NCBI GenBank assembly: GCA_964036295.1
Contig: OZ038466.1
Location: 12,930,001-12,994,000 of the forward strand
DNA from: Plumapathes pennacea
Taxonomy: Eukaryota > Cnidaria > Anthozoa > Antipatharia > Myriopathidae
Direction of reading: 5' to 3'
Length of the DNA stretch: 64,000 nucleotides
Below the pieces are notes generated by a model, which searched no databases, was not told the origin of the DNA, and worked only from the letters and a program-made list of their open reading frames with translations. Positions 1-10,835 of this stretch are shown piece by piece (position 1 is the stretch's first letter; the number at the start of each line of letters is the position of its first letter). Made by a program: the position numbers and the translations under genes.

Positions 1-600
1 GCTCCTCGTGGATCCACAGGTTTTTGACAATGTTATGACGCGTTTCATCATCAATAAGAGGGCAGACACAAAAAAACTGACGTTAATTTGTTTTTTACAA
101 TAACAAACTCAAGTGATGAAGCGGGGAAAACACGCAAGAAAATAAATTTTTGGATTTTGTTCGATTTGACCGAAATATTGTAAACAACTTTTCTCGCTTT
201 CTAATTGGTCAAGATTAAAATTCAAGACATTTCTTTTGTCAAAAAGTGACAGCTTGACGTGAGCATTTCGCGCGTGCAAAATAAGATTCTGTCAAAGAAG
301 TTGGAAGAAATGAAACTAGATGTTTTTCTGCTGCGGTTTTCTTGACAATTTCAAGACAAAGTTCAAGGAGTTTCGCCTCTGAACACTTCTGGTTCTCTAC
401 TTCAGTTGCCGAATGTCTCTGTGTCTGTTTAATAAATTTCCACTGGTTTGCCGTGGTGTGGACTCTTATTTACCACGATTTACGTCATCACACATGGTCA
501 AAATGTTGTGGATCCACAGCTTTTTGACAATGTTATGGCGCGTTTCATCAGACACAAAAAAACTGACGTCAATTTAAAACATAGTCGCAATATAAGCCAC
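1..600. repeat. Direct duplication related to a palindromic element
   Basis: The stretch near 9-95 (GTGGATCCACAGG, then a TTTTTGACAATGTTATG core) recurs at about 508-580 in the same orientation. Just before the second copy, about 440-505, is the GTTTGCCGTGGTGTGGACTC sequence that also forms both arms of the palindrome at 32641-32812. So this is a degraded tandem or nested copy of that dispersed family. No coding signal is seen. Confidence 0.6.
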
Positions 601-639
601 GTTCTGATTGGTCGAAGAGCGTGCTCCATAACTTTATCG

Positions 640-730
640 TGCACTCCCGTGCTCAACCTCGTTCAACCTCGTTCAACCTCGTTCGACCAATTGGTCGGGA
701 GCGGATGGCCCTGGGAACGAGGTTGGCCTG
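640..730. repeat. Short GTTCAACCTC tandem repeat and transposon-end remnant
   Basis: Three tandem 10-bp GTTCAACCTC-like units are followed by GGGAACGAGGTTGG. The latter matches the terminal inverted repeat of the 56844-58017 element, suggesting a solo end or chance capture. Confidence 0.4.
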
Positions 731-749
731 TGCTCAATAATATGACGTG

Positions 750-2229
750 AGCAAATGTCGCTTCCTTTCGACTTTTTCTAGCTTTTCTCGTTTATAAATT
801 AACAGAAGCTTTACGTGAAGCTAGAGTTGCTCTCGGCTACGCCTCGAGCAACTCTTACGCTTCTCTCGTGCTCTCCCAACTTCCCGCGTGCATCCATAAC
901 TCGATAGACGCACGCTAAGCATGAACCAATTCTTAATTATTGATATAAATTATGATGGTTATTCTTATTCCGTTAATCCTCTTCAGCCCTCTAAACATAT
1001 TCCGGCCTGGTGTTATTCGTTGTGTTTTATTGACTCCTTTTTCAGATAATGTTATCACGTATAATGCTGTATACTATTAGTAGTACAGCAAGGACATAAG
1101 CGGTAACACTGGCAGTCGTGTAGTGGTGACAATATAATAACGCATTGCAAATCTACTATGACTCCACCTTTTGTGAAGGCTCTAATGTGCAATTAGACTA
1201 TCCCACTTGTCTTATTATGTATTAATTTTGCCGATACGCAAACAGTAGAAAATAATGTATGAAATTTGGGCAAGGTTAACCCCGAGACAATGCTGGCCAG
1301 CAGTTGCCTCCGTAGCTGGGGGCGCCCTTAGAGCTTGCAGGGCAGTTTTGCTTGCACAGCGTCTCGGTCAGTCACTTTTAATGCATGTGTCAGCAGGTCT
1401 AGCAGTTTTTGCCTCTCCCGCCTCTCCCCTGTGGTAGTTATTACAGTAAATCTCCACTGATTATCAGTGTGCCTGGTGGTGGGCTGTGGCAAAGTTGCCT
1501 TGGATTTACCCCCTTCGGCTCCTCCCTCACGAGGCACCTCCTCTCTTCCACCCCCCCCCCCCCCCCCCACCCTCTTCTTGGCGATGAGGTTAAATGTATT
1601 CGAAAAGACATAGGGTACTTAGGGTGCATACTGCATAGCGTTCGCCTTAAACAGGACAAACGGAAGAAAGGCCTTGATTTTTGAAGAACTGTGTAGTAAT
1701 CCAACTTAACTGTCCTTTCATGACATTTATGGAAAGACTTCTCTGCTTCCGGCATCGGCAAATAGTTGGAGTGATCTGCTCGCCACTAGCAAATCACGAT
1801 ATTTTGATACCTTGTCCAATAATTGCTTATTGTTTGAGCTAGTTTGCATTCGGTTGAGTTCGGCACATGAAAAGTTCGACGTTTGAAACGGGCCCTGGGC
1901 ACTGTCCCAGAGATACCTCCAAGGGCAGTGAGCACGACAGTTCATGTAGCTGTAGCAAAAACACATGTCGACGAAGATCCTTGTAGAACTGGCCTTCAAC
2001 CTGCTGATTGCTAGTTGGTATATGACTGATTTCTAATCTCATTTTTTTGCCTGTTCACATCGTCGTATTTTTCGCGTCATTACGTTCCTCGTTCAGTGCT
2101 CCGTGCAGTTTCTCTATAGTTATTCAACACACGTATTTTTGATGCAAGGTTTTTTCAGTGGGTAAATTGTCTCTGTAAGTTTGGCGTCGGTCTTGGTTTA
2201 GAAACGTTCAAATTCGATCCATCGAGTGA
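750..2229. other. Gene-free stretch with an 18-bp C tract
   Basis: I see no convincing exon. There is a run of 18 C at 1551-1568. Short open frames here are low-complexity or overlap each other on both strands and resemble no family. Confidence 0.5.
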
Positions 2230-2686
2230 TCGAAAACCTTTCACACTGTCCAGACGTTCGTGCGGCGTCTTCACAGGATTCGAGTGTTTCTTGGGGAATG
2301 TTTATCACCATGAAAACTGAGTTTACTGCCGATATCGTTGTCTTTTTTGCTAGCTGCCTCCGTAAATTCAGGGACTGGAGCAGATGTGGAGTTAATGGCG
2401 GTTTTGTCGCGCCGTACACAAGTTCGTCTAAATGATGCTGCGATGGGTAACTCGTTGCCATTATCATCGTAAAAACGAAATCTCAGCGAGATTGGGGACC
2501 TCGGCCTGTTTGGTCTAGTCGCCGGTCCGGTAGACGACGTTACAGGGAGGTGAGACCCACGATGTTCTGTAGGCGTCAACTCAGCATTAAAATGACGAGA
2601 ATACCTGTTCTTTTGGTCCATAGTGATCCCCTTTTACCAGCGCTCTTTCTGCTGCGTAGTTCGATCTGCTGGCACTGTGGACCCTT
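2230..2686 (-). pseudogene. Decayed partial copy of the 769-aa disordered protein gene
   Basis: The minus-strand translation (2271-2621) parallels the N-terminal third of the gene at 4765-7074. Shared features in order are a K-x-x-QC start, a RSPISLR-RF block, DNGN-LP, DKTAINSTS, VPEF and a KTPHE-like nucleotide match. About 14 codons present in the intact gene after INSTS are missing. A further deletion and frameshift follow, then a stop after RNTRIL. The homology starts at 2686, exactly where the intact gene has a candidate splice acceptor; here the acceptor AG reads AC. No C-terminal part is present. This is a tandem duplicate in the same orientation about 4 kb downstream of the matching part of the source gene, most likely non-functional. 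Confidence 0.75.
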
Positions 2687-2739
2687 GTGCAATATAAGCA
2701 GTTTAGTCAAAGGAACAAGCGAGTTTTACCACTGAATTC

Positions 2740-4764
2740 AAAACTAATAGCAGTGGGACAATACTGATCAACCAAAACGGATGGAAAGAATTTTATTATG
2801 ACCAATTGATCCCTAAATATTTTGATTTGGCATTGCACTGACGCAAAGAAACCTCAAATTTGGCCTGAACAAAAGTAGCTAGGCTACAGACAAATTTCTT
2901 TTCATACTATTGGCTCACAGCCGGACGAGCAGCGCCGAAACGAGTGGCTCTTCTGCCGCCATGGAATGTGATTGGCTTGTTTCCGTGCCCCTTTTATTTT
3001 TCACACTTCGCTTTTTACTCTTTGTTGTTTTTCTAAATTTGCAGTTATTCCTATTTTAAATTATGGCTTGTTCTGTAATGACGTGGTATATTTCGGTCAT
3101 GCTGTAGTAACTGGGGGAATTGAAATGGAGTTACCGCTGTCATACTGGCAGATAACATAATTATAGCATAACACATGCATGGCATAAATACAACATAATG
3201 AAACAAATATGGACACGAAGACATCTATCATAAAATAATCTTCGTAGTTACTTTCATAAAGATAAAGGAGATATACACAATATATACATCTACATTCAAA
3301 TGTGGCAAAATCAATGGGACATTTTCTACTTAGGTCCTAATTGAGTAGTCCTAAACAAAAGTTCCACAGTCATGTAACCCGTTAGAGGCTCAGCCATTTC
3401 CGGCGTGTTGCTTCTATTTCAAGACGAGGAGCTGTAGTTCAACTTGCAGGTTCGTTTTCATTCAAATTGAACTCAATTTCACACGAAAGCTTTTGCACTA
3501 GGTGACACAACTAGCATCTTGGAAATGGCTATTCTCTCGTCCTCTCTCATATACTGTTGGTAATTATTCAGCTAGAACAGGTCTAATCAAACTAACCTTG
3601 AACTGAAGGAATGCAAAATCTCTAGTAGTTTTTGGCGAAATATATACCTGTTTTGGGAGCTCATCCTTTTATTTTCCTATAGAGCAAGACTTCGATCATC
3701 CTAAGCGGGCCCGGCCCAAGAAACATGTCTGCACTGCATGGAAAAATAGATAATTGGCAGTGTACAGTCCATTTGCAAACGACTTCTGGTAAATACAAAA
3801 AAAGGAAACTAACCTTGGCTTTGCTCAATGTGGCATTAAAAGGGCCCATGCAAAGTCCAAGGAACAACACGAGACGGGGTGCAACCAAATTGTAAGTACC
3901 ACATGAGATGGACCTTGAGTGCTTCCTTTTTACGATAGAACTAAAGTTATGATATTACTCATGTCGCAGTTTTAAAGCTTAAGCAGTTGTAAGGATATAG
4001 TACACGTGCTCTCTCATAAATCGAGAGCTAAAGGTCCTTCTGGCTTCATATTTTATTACTGTTACATGAAGTATTTACAAATTTACCCCGGCCGCACTTG
4101 TGATATTAACGAGACGTACTATTGTGAAACACTTACTAGATATGCTAACTTGCGGATGGCCCCTCGCCCAAAAATATATACGTTTTCTTTTTTAATTTAG
4201 AGTACTCATACACAAGGTATAGGAGGATATAGCAAACACAGTTAATCATGATCTGATCACTGTCCCACATTGTTCTTTTTACACGCTATTTTACAATCTT
4301 CAGAGAGTCCCTCTAACAGCTCTGGCCCTGTCCAAGAGTCGATCATGTCAAAACACCAAGATAACTTTTTTTTTTACATAAACGTAAATATACTATCAAG
4401 TAATCAACTACTACAGCTTAATATTTTTCCCATTGTATACAAATTAGTACATGCTTTACTCTCAAGTGTAAAAGACGACCTAAAGCAGTAAGTCCGCGAC
4501 TTCTATTTGAGTTGTCTTTCACCATGTACTATACTAACTTGTCTTTATGTAGTGGTCATATGCAAACTCATATATAAGATAGATTTAGACCTATAGATAA
4601 ACACTGTATATAAAGACTCTAGTTAGCTTCGTGTGTGTTTGCGTGTGTGTGTTATTTACCTTGCAAGTATTTTCTTCTGTAATGCTTATAGTGTAATTTA
4701 TTCTTTGGTGGTTAAGAATATAGAATAATACTAAAGAAAACTACTATGCTTCAATCACATTTTT
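2740..4764. other. Intergenic stretch, nothing recognised
   Basis: AT-rich sequence between the pseudogene and the stop of the 769-aa gene. It probably includes the 3' untranslated region of that gene (minus strand, below 4765). No repeat termini or exon-like open frames with good splice sites were seen. Confidence 0.4.
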
Positions 4765-7074
4765 CTAATCAGTAAGCGGGCGCAAGAATCGTGACTTCCT
4801 CTTGGTCTTTGTATCCTCCAAGAGGTTTGACATATCCATCCTCATCTCATAGGCTGACATTTTTAATCCGTTTATCTTTACTGTGCCTATGTCTTTCTCG
4901 ACCTCATCACAAATAGCGTTACGTCGCTTTGGGAAAGAGCGCCTGAACAGCTTTAGAATTGGGTCGTCGGTAATAAAGGGACATTCTTCAAGTGGTTCCT
5001 TTGCTGGACAGGCAACGAGTCCTGGCGATGACAAGGGTAAACGTTGGTCTCCAAGAATGGCTCTGCTGGAGTCCGTGGGATCTGTAGCTGCTATCTGGTT
5101 GTTTTTTGTGTCTTGCGGAGCCTCTGCCATAGAATCTTCTTCGAAGATGTTGGTGTTTGTACTTGCTCTTCCAGACATTTCAGTGTGAGTCTCTTTGGGG
5201 ATCTCGGTGGTTGCATACTGAGAATTGAATATAGATACCCGTTCCGCCATTGCTGAGGTTTCTTCCACGTTCCTGTTATCTGTAACTAGCTCCATAGCGG
5301 ATACTCGTTCATTGCAAGCTGCATCTGGCAGGATGTCACGTATCTCATGCAAGACACCAAGACATTGATTGCCAAGAGAAGCACTGGCAACACTAGGAGT
5401 AACTTCACTTTTTACCTGGTGCTGATTGCCATAAACTGTGCTGCTTGTTGTTGTTGACACTTCCTTATAGGTTCTGTTTGGGAGGATATATTCTTCTTTA
5501 GCTTGATTATTGTACACCTCTGCTCCTTTTATCTCTTGTGTCGGACTCTCGTGCTCGTGCTCATGCACACAGAGAGAAAGACCAAAGGGATGAAGGCTGA
5601 GAAAGTTCTCTTTGATGGGGCTGTCCAAGTGGATTCCGTTAGTGGAGCGGTGGAACCTGAGCGGACCTTCTCCAGGAGCTTTTGGAGCTGGTTTGCTTTC
5701 CTGTTGCTCAGAGGCTGAATTATCGTTGGTACCGCTCTCTTTGTATGGATCGTGAATCACGACTGGTTTGTAGCGAGCGGCAGGTCGCCTTTTCTTTGTG
5801 CGTTTGCCTGGAAGTTTCTCCGGTGGATGGGGCACATGCTGGAACTCTGAGTTTCTATGAGCAATGTCGCCTTTCCTTTGTGGGTGCAAGTTTGGTGAAC
5901 CTGTCAACGTTTCATTATCAGAGTCTGTCTCTGCTTGGGATTTTGTCAGGTTCACCTCTGTGTGTTTCATAGTGGTATCTGCGACAGAAACGACTCCTGT
6001 AGGGTTTATAGTTTTGTTCGATTCGCTTGTCTTCCTGGCATATTTGACTTTTTGGTCTGTGCTGGTTTGCAGATGGTCATATTCTGCAGAAGCAGAATTA
6101 TCAGTCAGGTCACATGCTTTCACATTTTTTGTTTCTGGTGCAAAACTTTTTGGTTGAAGGCAACACTGCAGTGGGGGTTGGTGTGCAAATCCAATGGCGT
6201 CTTTGTCTGGAGACGAAGGGGCACTGGGTACGTTTTGCGGGCACTCCACTGCATACAAAAAACATATGGGCACACCAACTTCATTTGTGTAGAACTGAGA
6301 GGAGGGTTCAGTGTTTTTCCCTTGGCGGTGTTCTTTCATGTTTGTTGTTTTGTCGCAGGCAAACCGAGTTTTTCCATTTGCTTTATGCGCTGGAGAAGGA
6401 CTTAGACTGTCTTTATATGTTGGGCGACGAGGAAGGAGTCTTTTGGTGGGCGTTGAAAATTTCGATTTACCAATTACTTCTCTGGGAATCTTGAAGCTTT
6501 CGTGTGGTGTCTTTGTAGAAATCGAGTGTTCGTCGGCGAATTCTTTATCGCGTTGTTCTTCACAGCCACGAAGACTGAACTTCCCAACTATTTCGTTTTC
6601 TGTTTTGCTTGCTTTCTCTGGAAATTCAGGGACTAGAGGGGCTTGCTGGAGTCCCAGCCGGGACAGATATTCAGCGACAGATGTGGAGTTGATGGCGGTT
6701 TTGTCGCTTCGATTACAGGCTCGTGAATGTGACGCTCTTGTTGGCAAATCATTGCCGTTATCATTACAAAAACGAAGTCTCAGTGAGATTGGGGACCTCT
6801 GCCTGTTTAGTGTAGTTGTCTGTCCAGAAGACAACATTTCAGGCAGTTGAAACCCACGTTGTTTTGGAGACATTGATCGAGCGTTATGATGACCAGAATA
6901 TTCTTTCTCTTTCTTCATAATGAGATGTTTAACTACGCCCTCGATGTTATGTAGTTTGATCTCCAGGCACTGTACACTCTTCTGGAATGTAAACGGTTTT
7001 ACCAATAGTAAAATAAAATGAATGAAAGTTACAATTTCGTTCGACACGTAGCGACGAGCAATGAATAATGACAT
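4765..7074 (-). CDS. Large, mostly disordered protein of unknown function (last or only exon)
   Basis: An uninterrupted 769-codon frame, far longer than chance in AT-rich DNA, starting at an ATG and ending ...FLRPLTD. I do not recognise a family. Most of it is polar, rich in S, T, P, K and E and probably disordered. A basic patch KRTKKRRPAARYKP at about residue 420-435 could be a nuclear localisation signal. The last 75 residues (ITDDPILKLFRRSFPKRR region onward) are more hydrophobic and may fold. The first 31 residues may be intron: a good acceptor (ACATTCCAG) lies just before residue 32 (KSVQCLEIK), position 6981. Homology with the pseudogene at 2230-2686 also starts there. So the true gene may have upstream exons, with this as a 4765-6981 terminal exon. 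The existence of a partial copy supports it being a real gene. Confidence 0.75.
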   Translation of the reverse strand: MSLFIARRYVSNEIVTFIHFILLLVKPFTFQKSVQCLEIKLHNIEGVVKHLIMKKEKEYSGHHNARSMSPKQRGFQLPEMLSSGQTTTLNRQRSPISLRLRFCNDNGNDLPTRASHSRACNRSDKTAINSTSVAEYLSRLGLQQAPLVPEFPEKASKTENEIVGKFSLRGCEEQRDKEFADEHSISTKTPHESFKIPREVIGKSKFSTPTKRLLPRRPTYKDSLSPSPAHKANGKTRFACDKTTNMKEHRQGKNTEPSSQFYTNEVGVPICFLYAVECPQNVPSAPSSPDKDAIGFAHQPPLQCCLQPKSFAPETKNVKACDLTDNSASAEYDHLQTSTDQKVKYARKTSESNKTINPTGVVSVADTTMKHTEVNLTKSQAETDSDNETLTGSPNLHPQRKGDIAHRNSEFQHVPHPPEKLPGKRTKKRRPAARYKPVVIHDPYKESGTNDNSASEQQESKPAPKAPGEGPLRFHRSTNGIHLDSPIKENFLSLHPFGLSLCVHEHEHESPTQEIKGAEVYNNQAKEEYILPNRTYKEVSTTTSSTVYGNQHQVKSEVTPSVASASLGNQCLGVLHEIRDILPDAACNERVSAMELVTDNRNVEETSAMAERVSIFNSQYATTEIPKETHTEMSGRASTNTNIFEEDSMAEAPQDTKNNQIAATDPTDSSRAILGDQRLPLSSPGLVACPAKEPLEECPFITDDPILKLFRRSFPKRRNAICDEVEKDIGTVKINGLKMSAYEMRMDMSNLLEDTKTKRKSRFLRPLTD

Positions 7075-7374
7075 GGGCAGTTCTCAACGACGTAGAAAGG
7101 GTGTTTCCCTCTCGTTTGTCACCTACTGATTTACTTTTTGTTTTCCAAATGACTTCAGACCATAAACCGCTATGTGTCGTTGCCAATCTCTCTCCGGTAA
7201 TTAGTTCTGTTGAATTGTTTAGATTTTCTGTTTGTTCCTTTGTTGATTTATTTCGGTAGCCGAAACTGGCGACAGAAGCGCATTAAAACAATACTTCGAG
7301 GGAAAATGATCAGCATACAGATTGTAATACATTCTTGAAGTGATCGGGTTACAAGATACGGGTAGAATATATTT

Positions 7375-7945
7375 GTCACGGTGATTGTTCGATTTCCACT
7401 GACTAATCTTTGTTGTTTGTCCCTTCTGAATAAGTATCTGAGTTTAACACTAAACGGCATCTGAATTTCAAGCGCTGTTTGCCTTTGCGAAGTATTTTCT
7501 TCGGCTTGTTTTTTCTCCTGAAGTTCCCGATTTGCTTTCAAGCGCTGTTCTCTTTGAAGAGTATTTTCTTCGGCCCGTTTTTCTCCTGAAGTTCCCGATT
7601 TGCTTTCAAGCGCTGTTCTCTTTGCGGAGTTGTCTGCGTTACCCGCTTCTGTTCATGTCGCTTTCGATCGGCATTCATGTGCTGTTTTCTTTGCGGAGTC
7701 GTTTCTTCGGCACGCTTCTGTTTATGATGCTGTCGATCATAACAGGATTGTCGCCTTTTCTCGAGACAAATTTGGCGCTGTTCGCTTTTTTTCACGATTT
7801 CGCCTTGCTCGTGCTGTTCCCTTCTTATTTGAAGACGAGCTTCGCGAAACTGTTGTGTTTCAAGTTTTTCAGTTTTTATGTTTTCCATTTTCGTGAACGC
7901 AGCTACGATATTGTTGCTTCGTTCAAATGTAAATGCTTCGTTCAA
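7375..7945 (-). pseudogene. STPR-repeat (score-and-three peptide) protein, frameshifted copy
   Basis: The minus strand encodes basic, glutamine-rich repeats of about 23 residues, for example TPQRKQHMNADRKRHEQKR followed by TPQREQRLKANRELQEK. This is the pattern of the STPR domain, a DNA-binding repeat known from silkworm FMBP-1 and widespread in cnidarian and transposon-linked proteins. The frame 7538-7945 breaks at about 7540-7575. The repeats resume in another frame (7248-7541) as ANRELQEKKQAEEN, so one or more bases were lost. The sequence is mirrored by a plus-strand copy at 8670-9260. It may be a fragment of a mobile-element gene; no transposase or helicase motif is visible. Confidence 0.65.
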
Positions 7946-7977
7946 ATCTAATTTCTCTTATTCTGAGTAAAACTACC

Positions 7978-8218
7978 GGGCCCGGTTTTTCAAAGCACGA
8001 TTAGGCTAACCCTGGATTAGGTCTAAACTTTCATGTCATTTGTAAGCCTGAAAATGTGAAGGTTTCGTCAACAACAACTTCCTTTATGCGTTTTTAAGCT
8101 GGAACAAGCTTTTTAGTCCATCTTCTAACAAAACTTTGCGGTTTATTGACAGAGGGGTCGAGAGAAAGAATTTTGTTAATCCCGGATTAGCTTAGTCGGC
8201 TTTCGAAAAACCGGGCCC
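7978..8218. mobile_element. MITE with GGGCCCGGTTTTTC terminal inverted repeats
   Basis: The left end GGGCCCGGTTTTTCAAAGC is matched in inverse orientation at the right end (GCTTTCGAAAAACCGGGCCC). Weaker pairing continues for about 40 bp (GATTAGGCTAA versus TTAGCTTAGTC). It is 241 bp with no coding capacity. It sits inside the left arm of the STPR inverted repeat and is absent from the right arm, so it inserted after that duplication. No clear target duplication was identified. Confidence 0.75.
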
Positions 8219-8278
8219 AGGGCACACGTGATCGATCCGGCCTTTGTTATTGGTTAGCAGGGTAACCGCGCCTAAAGT

Positions 8279-8618
8279 CGTACGCCCAGACAGACAGACT
8301 GACTGACAGACGAACATTAAATTTCGAGATGGCGACTCGCTTGGAGTCCCCAAGTAAGGCGATATTACTGCATTAGCGTCGTGATTATTTCCCTCACTTC
8401 GTTCGGGGGATTATCAGCTCCTGTTTCCGTTCCTTGTTTAGGCGTGGATTAATATTATACTTATAGTAACTATAATTATTTTATTGTTATCCGCGAGGAT
8501 AATAATAACGGCGCTAACGGTGAACATGTTTGTCGCGCTTTTTTGAATCTCCAAGCTGTCGCCATTTCGAAATTTAATGTTTGTCCGTCTGTCAGTCAGT
8601 CAATCTGTCTGGCGTACG
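8279..8618. repeat. Inner arms of the STPR inverted repeat
   Basis: CGTACGCCCAGACAGACAG ... ATTAAATTTCGAGATGGCGAC at 8279-8334 is mirrored at about 8561-8618 (GTCGCCATTTCGAAATTTAATG ... CTGTCTGGCGTACG). About 225 bp of unique spacer separates them. Together with the flanking mirrored STPR copies this shows one inverted duplication of roughly 7375-8335 against 8560-9260. Confidence 0.75.
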
Positions 8619-8669
8619 ACCTCCAGGCATGATGGCTAAGCACGCTGTAGTTTTACTGACACTTCGAAT

Positions 8670-9260
8670 ATGGAAAGTGCACGACAGAAAGAAAAGCGAT
8701 CTGAACGAAGCAACAATATTGTACTGCATTCACGAAAATGAATTTGAAAACTGGAAAACTGGAAACACAACAGTCTTGCGAAGCTTGTCTTCAAAAGGGA
8801 AGGGAACAGGCACGAGCAAGACGGAATCATGAAACGATCGAACAGCGCCAAGTTCGTCTCCAGAAAAGACGAAAAACATGTTATGACCGACAGCATCAGG
8901 AACAGACGCGCGTGCCGAAGAAACGCCTCCGCAAAGATAACAGCGCATGAATGCCGATCAAAAGCGGCATGAACTAAAGCGGATGACACAGACAACTCCG
9001 CAAAGAGAACACCACATGAAAGTGAATCGGGAACTTCAGGAGAAAAAGCGGGCGGAAGAAAAGACTCCGCAAAGCCGGAACAGTGCATGAAAGCGGATCG
9101 GGAGTTTCAGTATCGAAAGCAGACCTAGCAGGCGATTTCTTTAGGGCATTTGAGCACAACAAAGTACGATCGCAACGCTGTTTTGTGCTAAACTCAGATA
9201 CTTCTACAGAAAGGACAAGCAACAAAGGACAATCAGTGGAAATCGAACAATCACTGTGTA
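8670..9260 (+). pseudogene. STPR-repeat protein, second inverted copy, broken
   Basis: A candidate start at 8670 gives MESARQKEKRSERSNNIV, then a stop (HSRK*). The reading continues in another frame as KLETQQSCEACLQKGREQ and QRQVRLQKRRKTCYDRQH, stops at DNSA, then resumes at 8947 with QKRHELKRMTQTTPQREHH. The order and sequence match the minus-strand copy at 7375-7945. Several frameshifts and stops in a low-complexity basic repeat protein make this a pseudogene. The downstream LNSDTST region corresponds by nucleotide to VKLRYLF of the other copy in a different frame, so at least one copy is out of frame there. Confidence 0.6.
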
Positions 9261-9329
9261 CCGAATCTCAAAAAGATTCTTATGAAACACTGGCACTTGA
9301 TATCTAATCAGCCGAACCTTGCTAGAATC

Positions 9330-9937
9330 TTTTCAGATTCTCCCATCGTCTCTCACAGAAAGGAAAACTCACTTAAAGACTATTTAGTCCGAGCGAAGAT
9401 TCCCTCAAGAGACTAACTAAACCAGCCCCCGGTAAACGATGTAGGAGGTGCGGCAGTGGCAACTTACACAACAAGTTTACAGGATCAAAGATTTGACAAG
9501 ACACACTGGAAAGTGGAATTTTTGTTATATAAGAGGACTGACCTTTTTTTTTTTTTAATATGTTAAAAATGTAGACGAGAATGTTTTGGATTTTGTATCA
9601 TTTACTGGGAAAGAACTAACACTGCGACTTTCAGGAACCAGTGAGTCTTTAGCAACTTCAGTTGACGTACAACAGTATGCTAATTGCAAGTGTATTTGTC
9701 ATTTGTGTTTGTGATTTGATGCCTCGGGAACTGTGATAAAGGAACAGACTGTGTAAATTCGGCTTTTGGACGATTCTTGGCGCATAATCCGTCCGTACTT
9801 GATTTGTATAAGACAGATAGTCCGTCGGGTTATTCGTCAAGCTTCGTTTTCTGATTTATATCAGGATGCTTATCCGTGTGACGAATAACTCGTCTGGATA
9901 CTTAGATAATTCGTCTCTGGTATACGTTGGGTCAATG
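9330..9937. other. Gene-free stretch
   Basis: Contains a T-run at about 9545-9558 and several near-repeats of the type AATTCGTC/TCCGTC at 9780-9920. No exon or element end was recognised. Confidence 0.35.
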
Positions 9938-10776
9938 CAGGGGTGGATTTAGAATTTTGACAGAGGGTGTGGGCCGAGTATTGGTGTTCGAGCGCCGGAG
10001 GCGCGAGCCGCTAGGGAATCAGGGGACATGTCTCCCCAGGAATTTCTGAAATCTACAGTCTCTGAAATGGCATTTCCTGCGTTTGGAGACCACTTTGGAG
10101 CACAGTTAAAAGTCTAATTTTCAAACGTGACATACTCTATTTTACGCATGGTAAGCACAATTTGATTACTTCAATATAAATTATAGGTATATATAGGTAT
10201 ATATAATATAGTAAGTATATATTATATGTGCATGGGAAAAGATGTTAAACAATTACACTAATGTATCAGAAAACTTTTGAATTTCTCTTAAAGATAAAGT
10301 CAATGTGGTCTAAAACAAGAAATAAGTAGTTGGCTCACACTGCCTTAGTTACGTTAATCGGCCAAAAGTGAAGATGACATCATCCTTCTGGGGTGCAGTG
10401 CCATAAATTTCTCGCAAACCTGCCTTCTGTTGATGAAAATTGTGTGTGCATGCATGACGATGACAGCCAAATCTGACAGTGGTCCGATGGCATTGTGCTG
10501 CGGAGCAAAGTATGAACCCTCCGAACAAAAGCAAACGATCTCTCCGCCTCCGTGCTTCCCATACTCCTGAATTGACCGACTCACGTAAGAGAAAATTAAA
10601 TAGTGTTTTTATCACTGGTTTAACTAGAAAACAAAATTACATATATTGAGACACGTGTCGAGATTTATTATTTTCTTATTTTATTTCAAAATACCCAAAA
10701 TTCTTTTTTTCCCCACTTCAGGGGGGGGGGGGGGGTTGGCTAGCCACCCAATCCAGCCCCCCTAAATCCGCCCCTG
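9938..10776. mobile_element. DNA-transposon-like element with CAGGGG(T/C)GGATTTAG termini
   Basis: The left end CAGGGGTGGATTTAG (9938) and right end CTAAATCCGCCCCTG (to 10776) are inverted repeats with one mismatch. Both are flanked by a direct CAATG, giving a probable 5-bp target duplication. The 839-bp interior contains a 15-G tract (10721-10735) next to the right end and no convincing transposase frame. CAGGGGCGG-type ends are common among non-autonomous hAT-like elements, but the short duplication makes the superfamily uncertain. Confidence 0.65.
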
Positions 10777-10835
10777 CAATGTAACGCCTAACCGATAAAC
10801 TGGCATGCGCGGTACCACGGACTGCAAAGATAATA

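Noticed and set aside
4883-6850. Several plus-strand frames of 70-180 codons
   Set aside because: They are antisense shadows of the 769-aa minus-strand frame; none has a family motif and they overlap each other.
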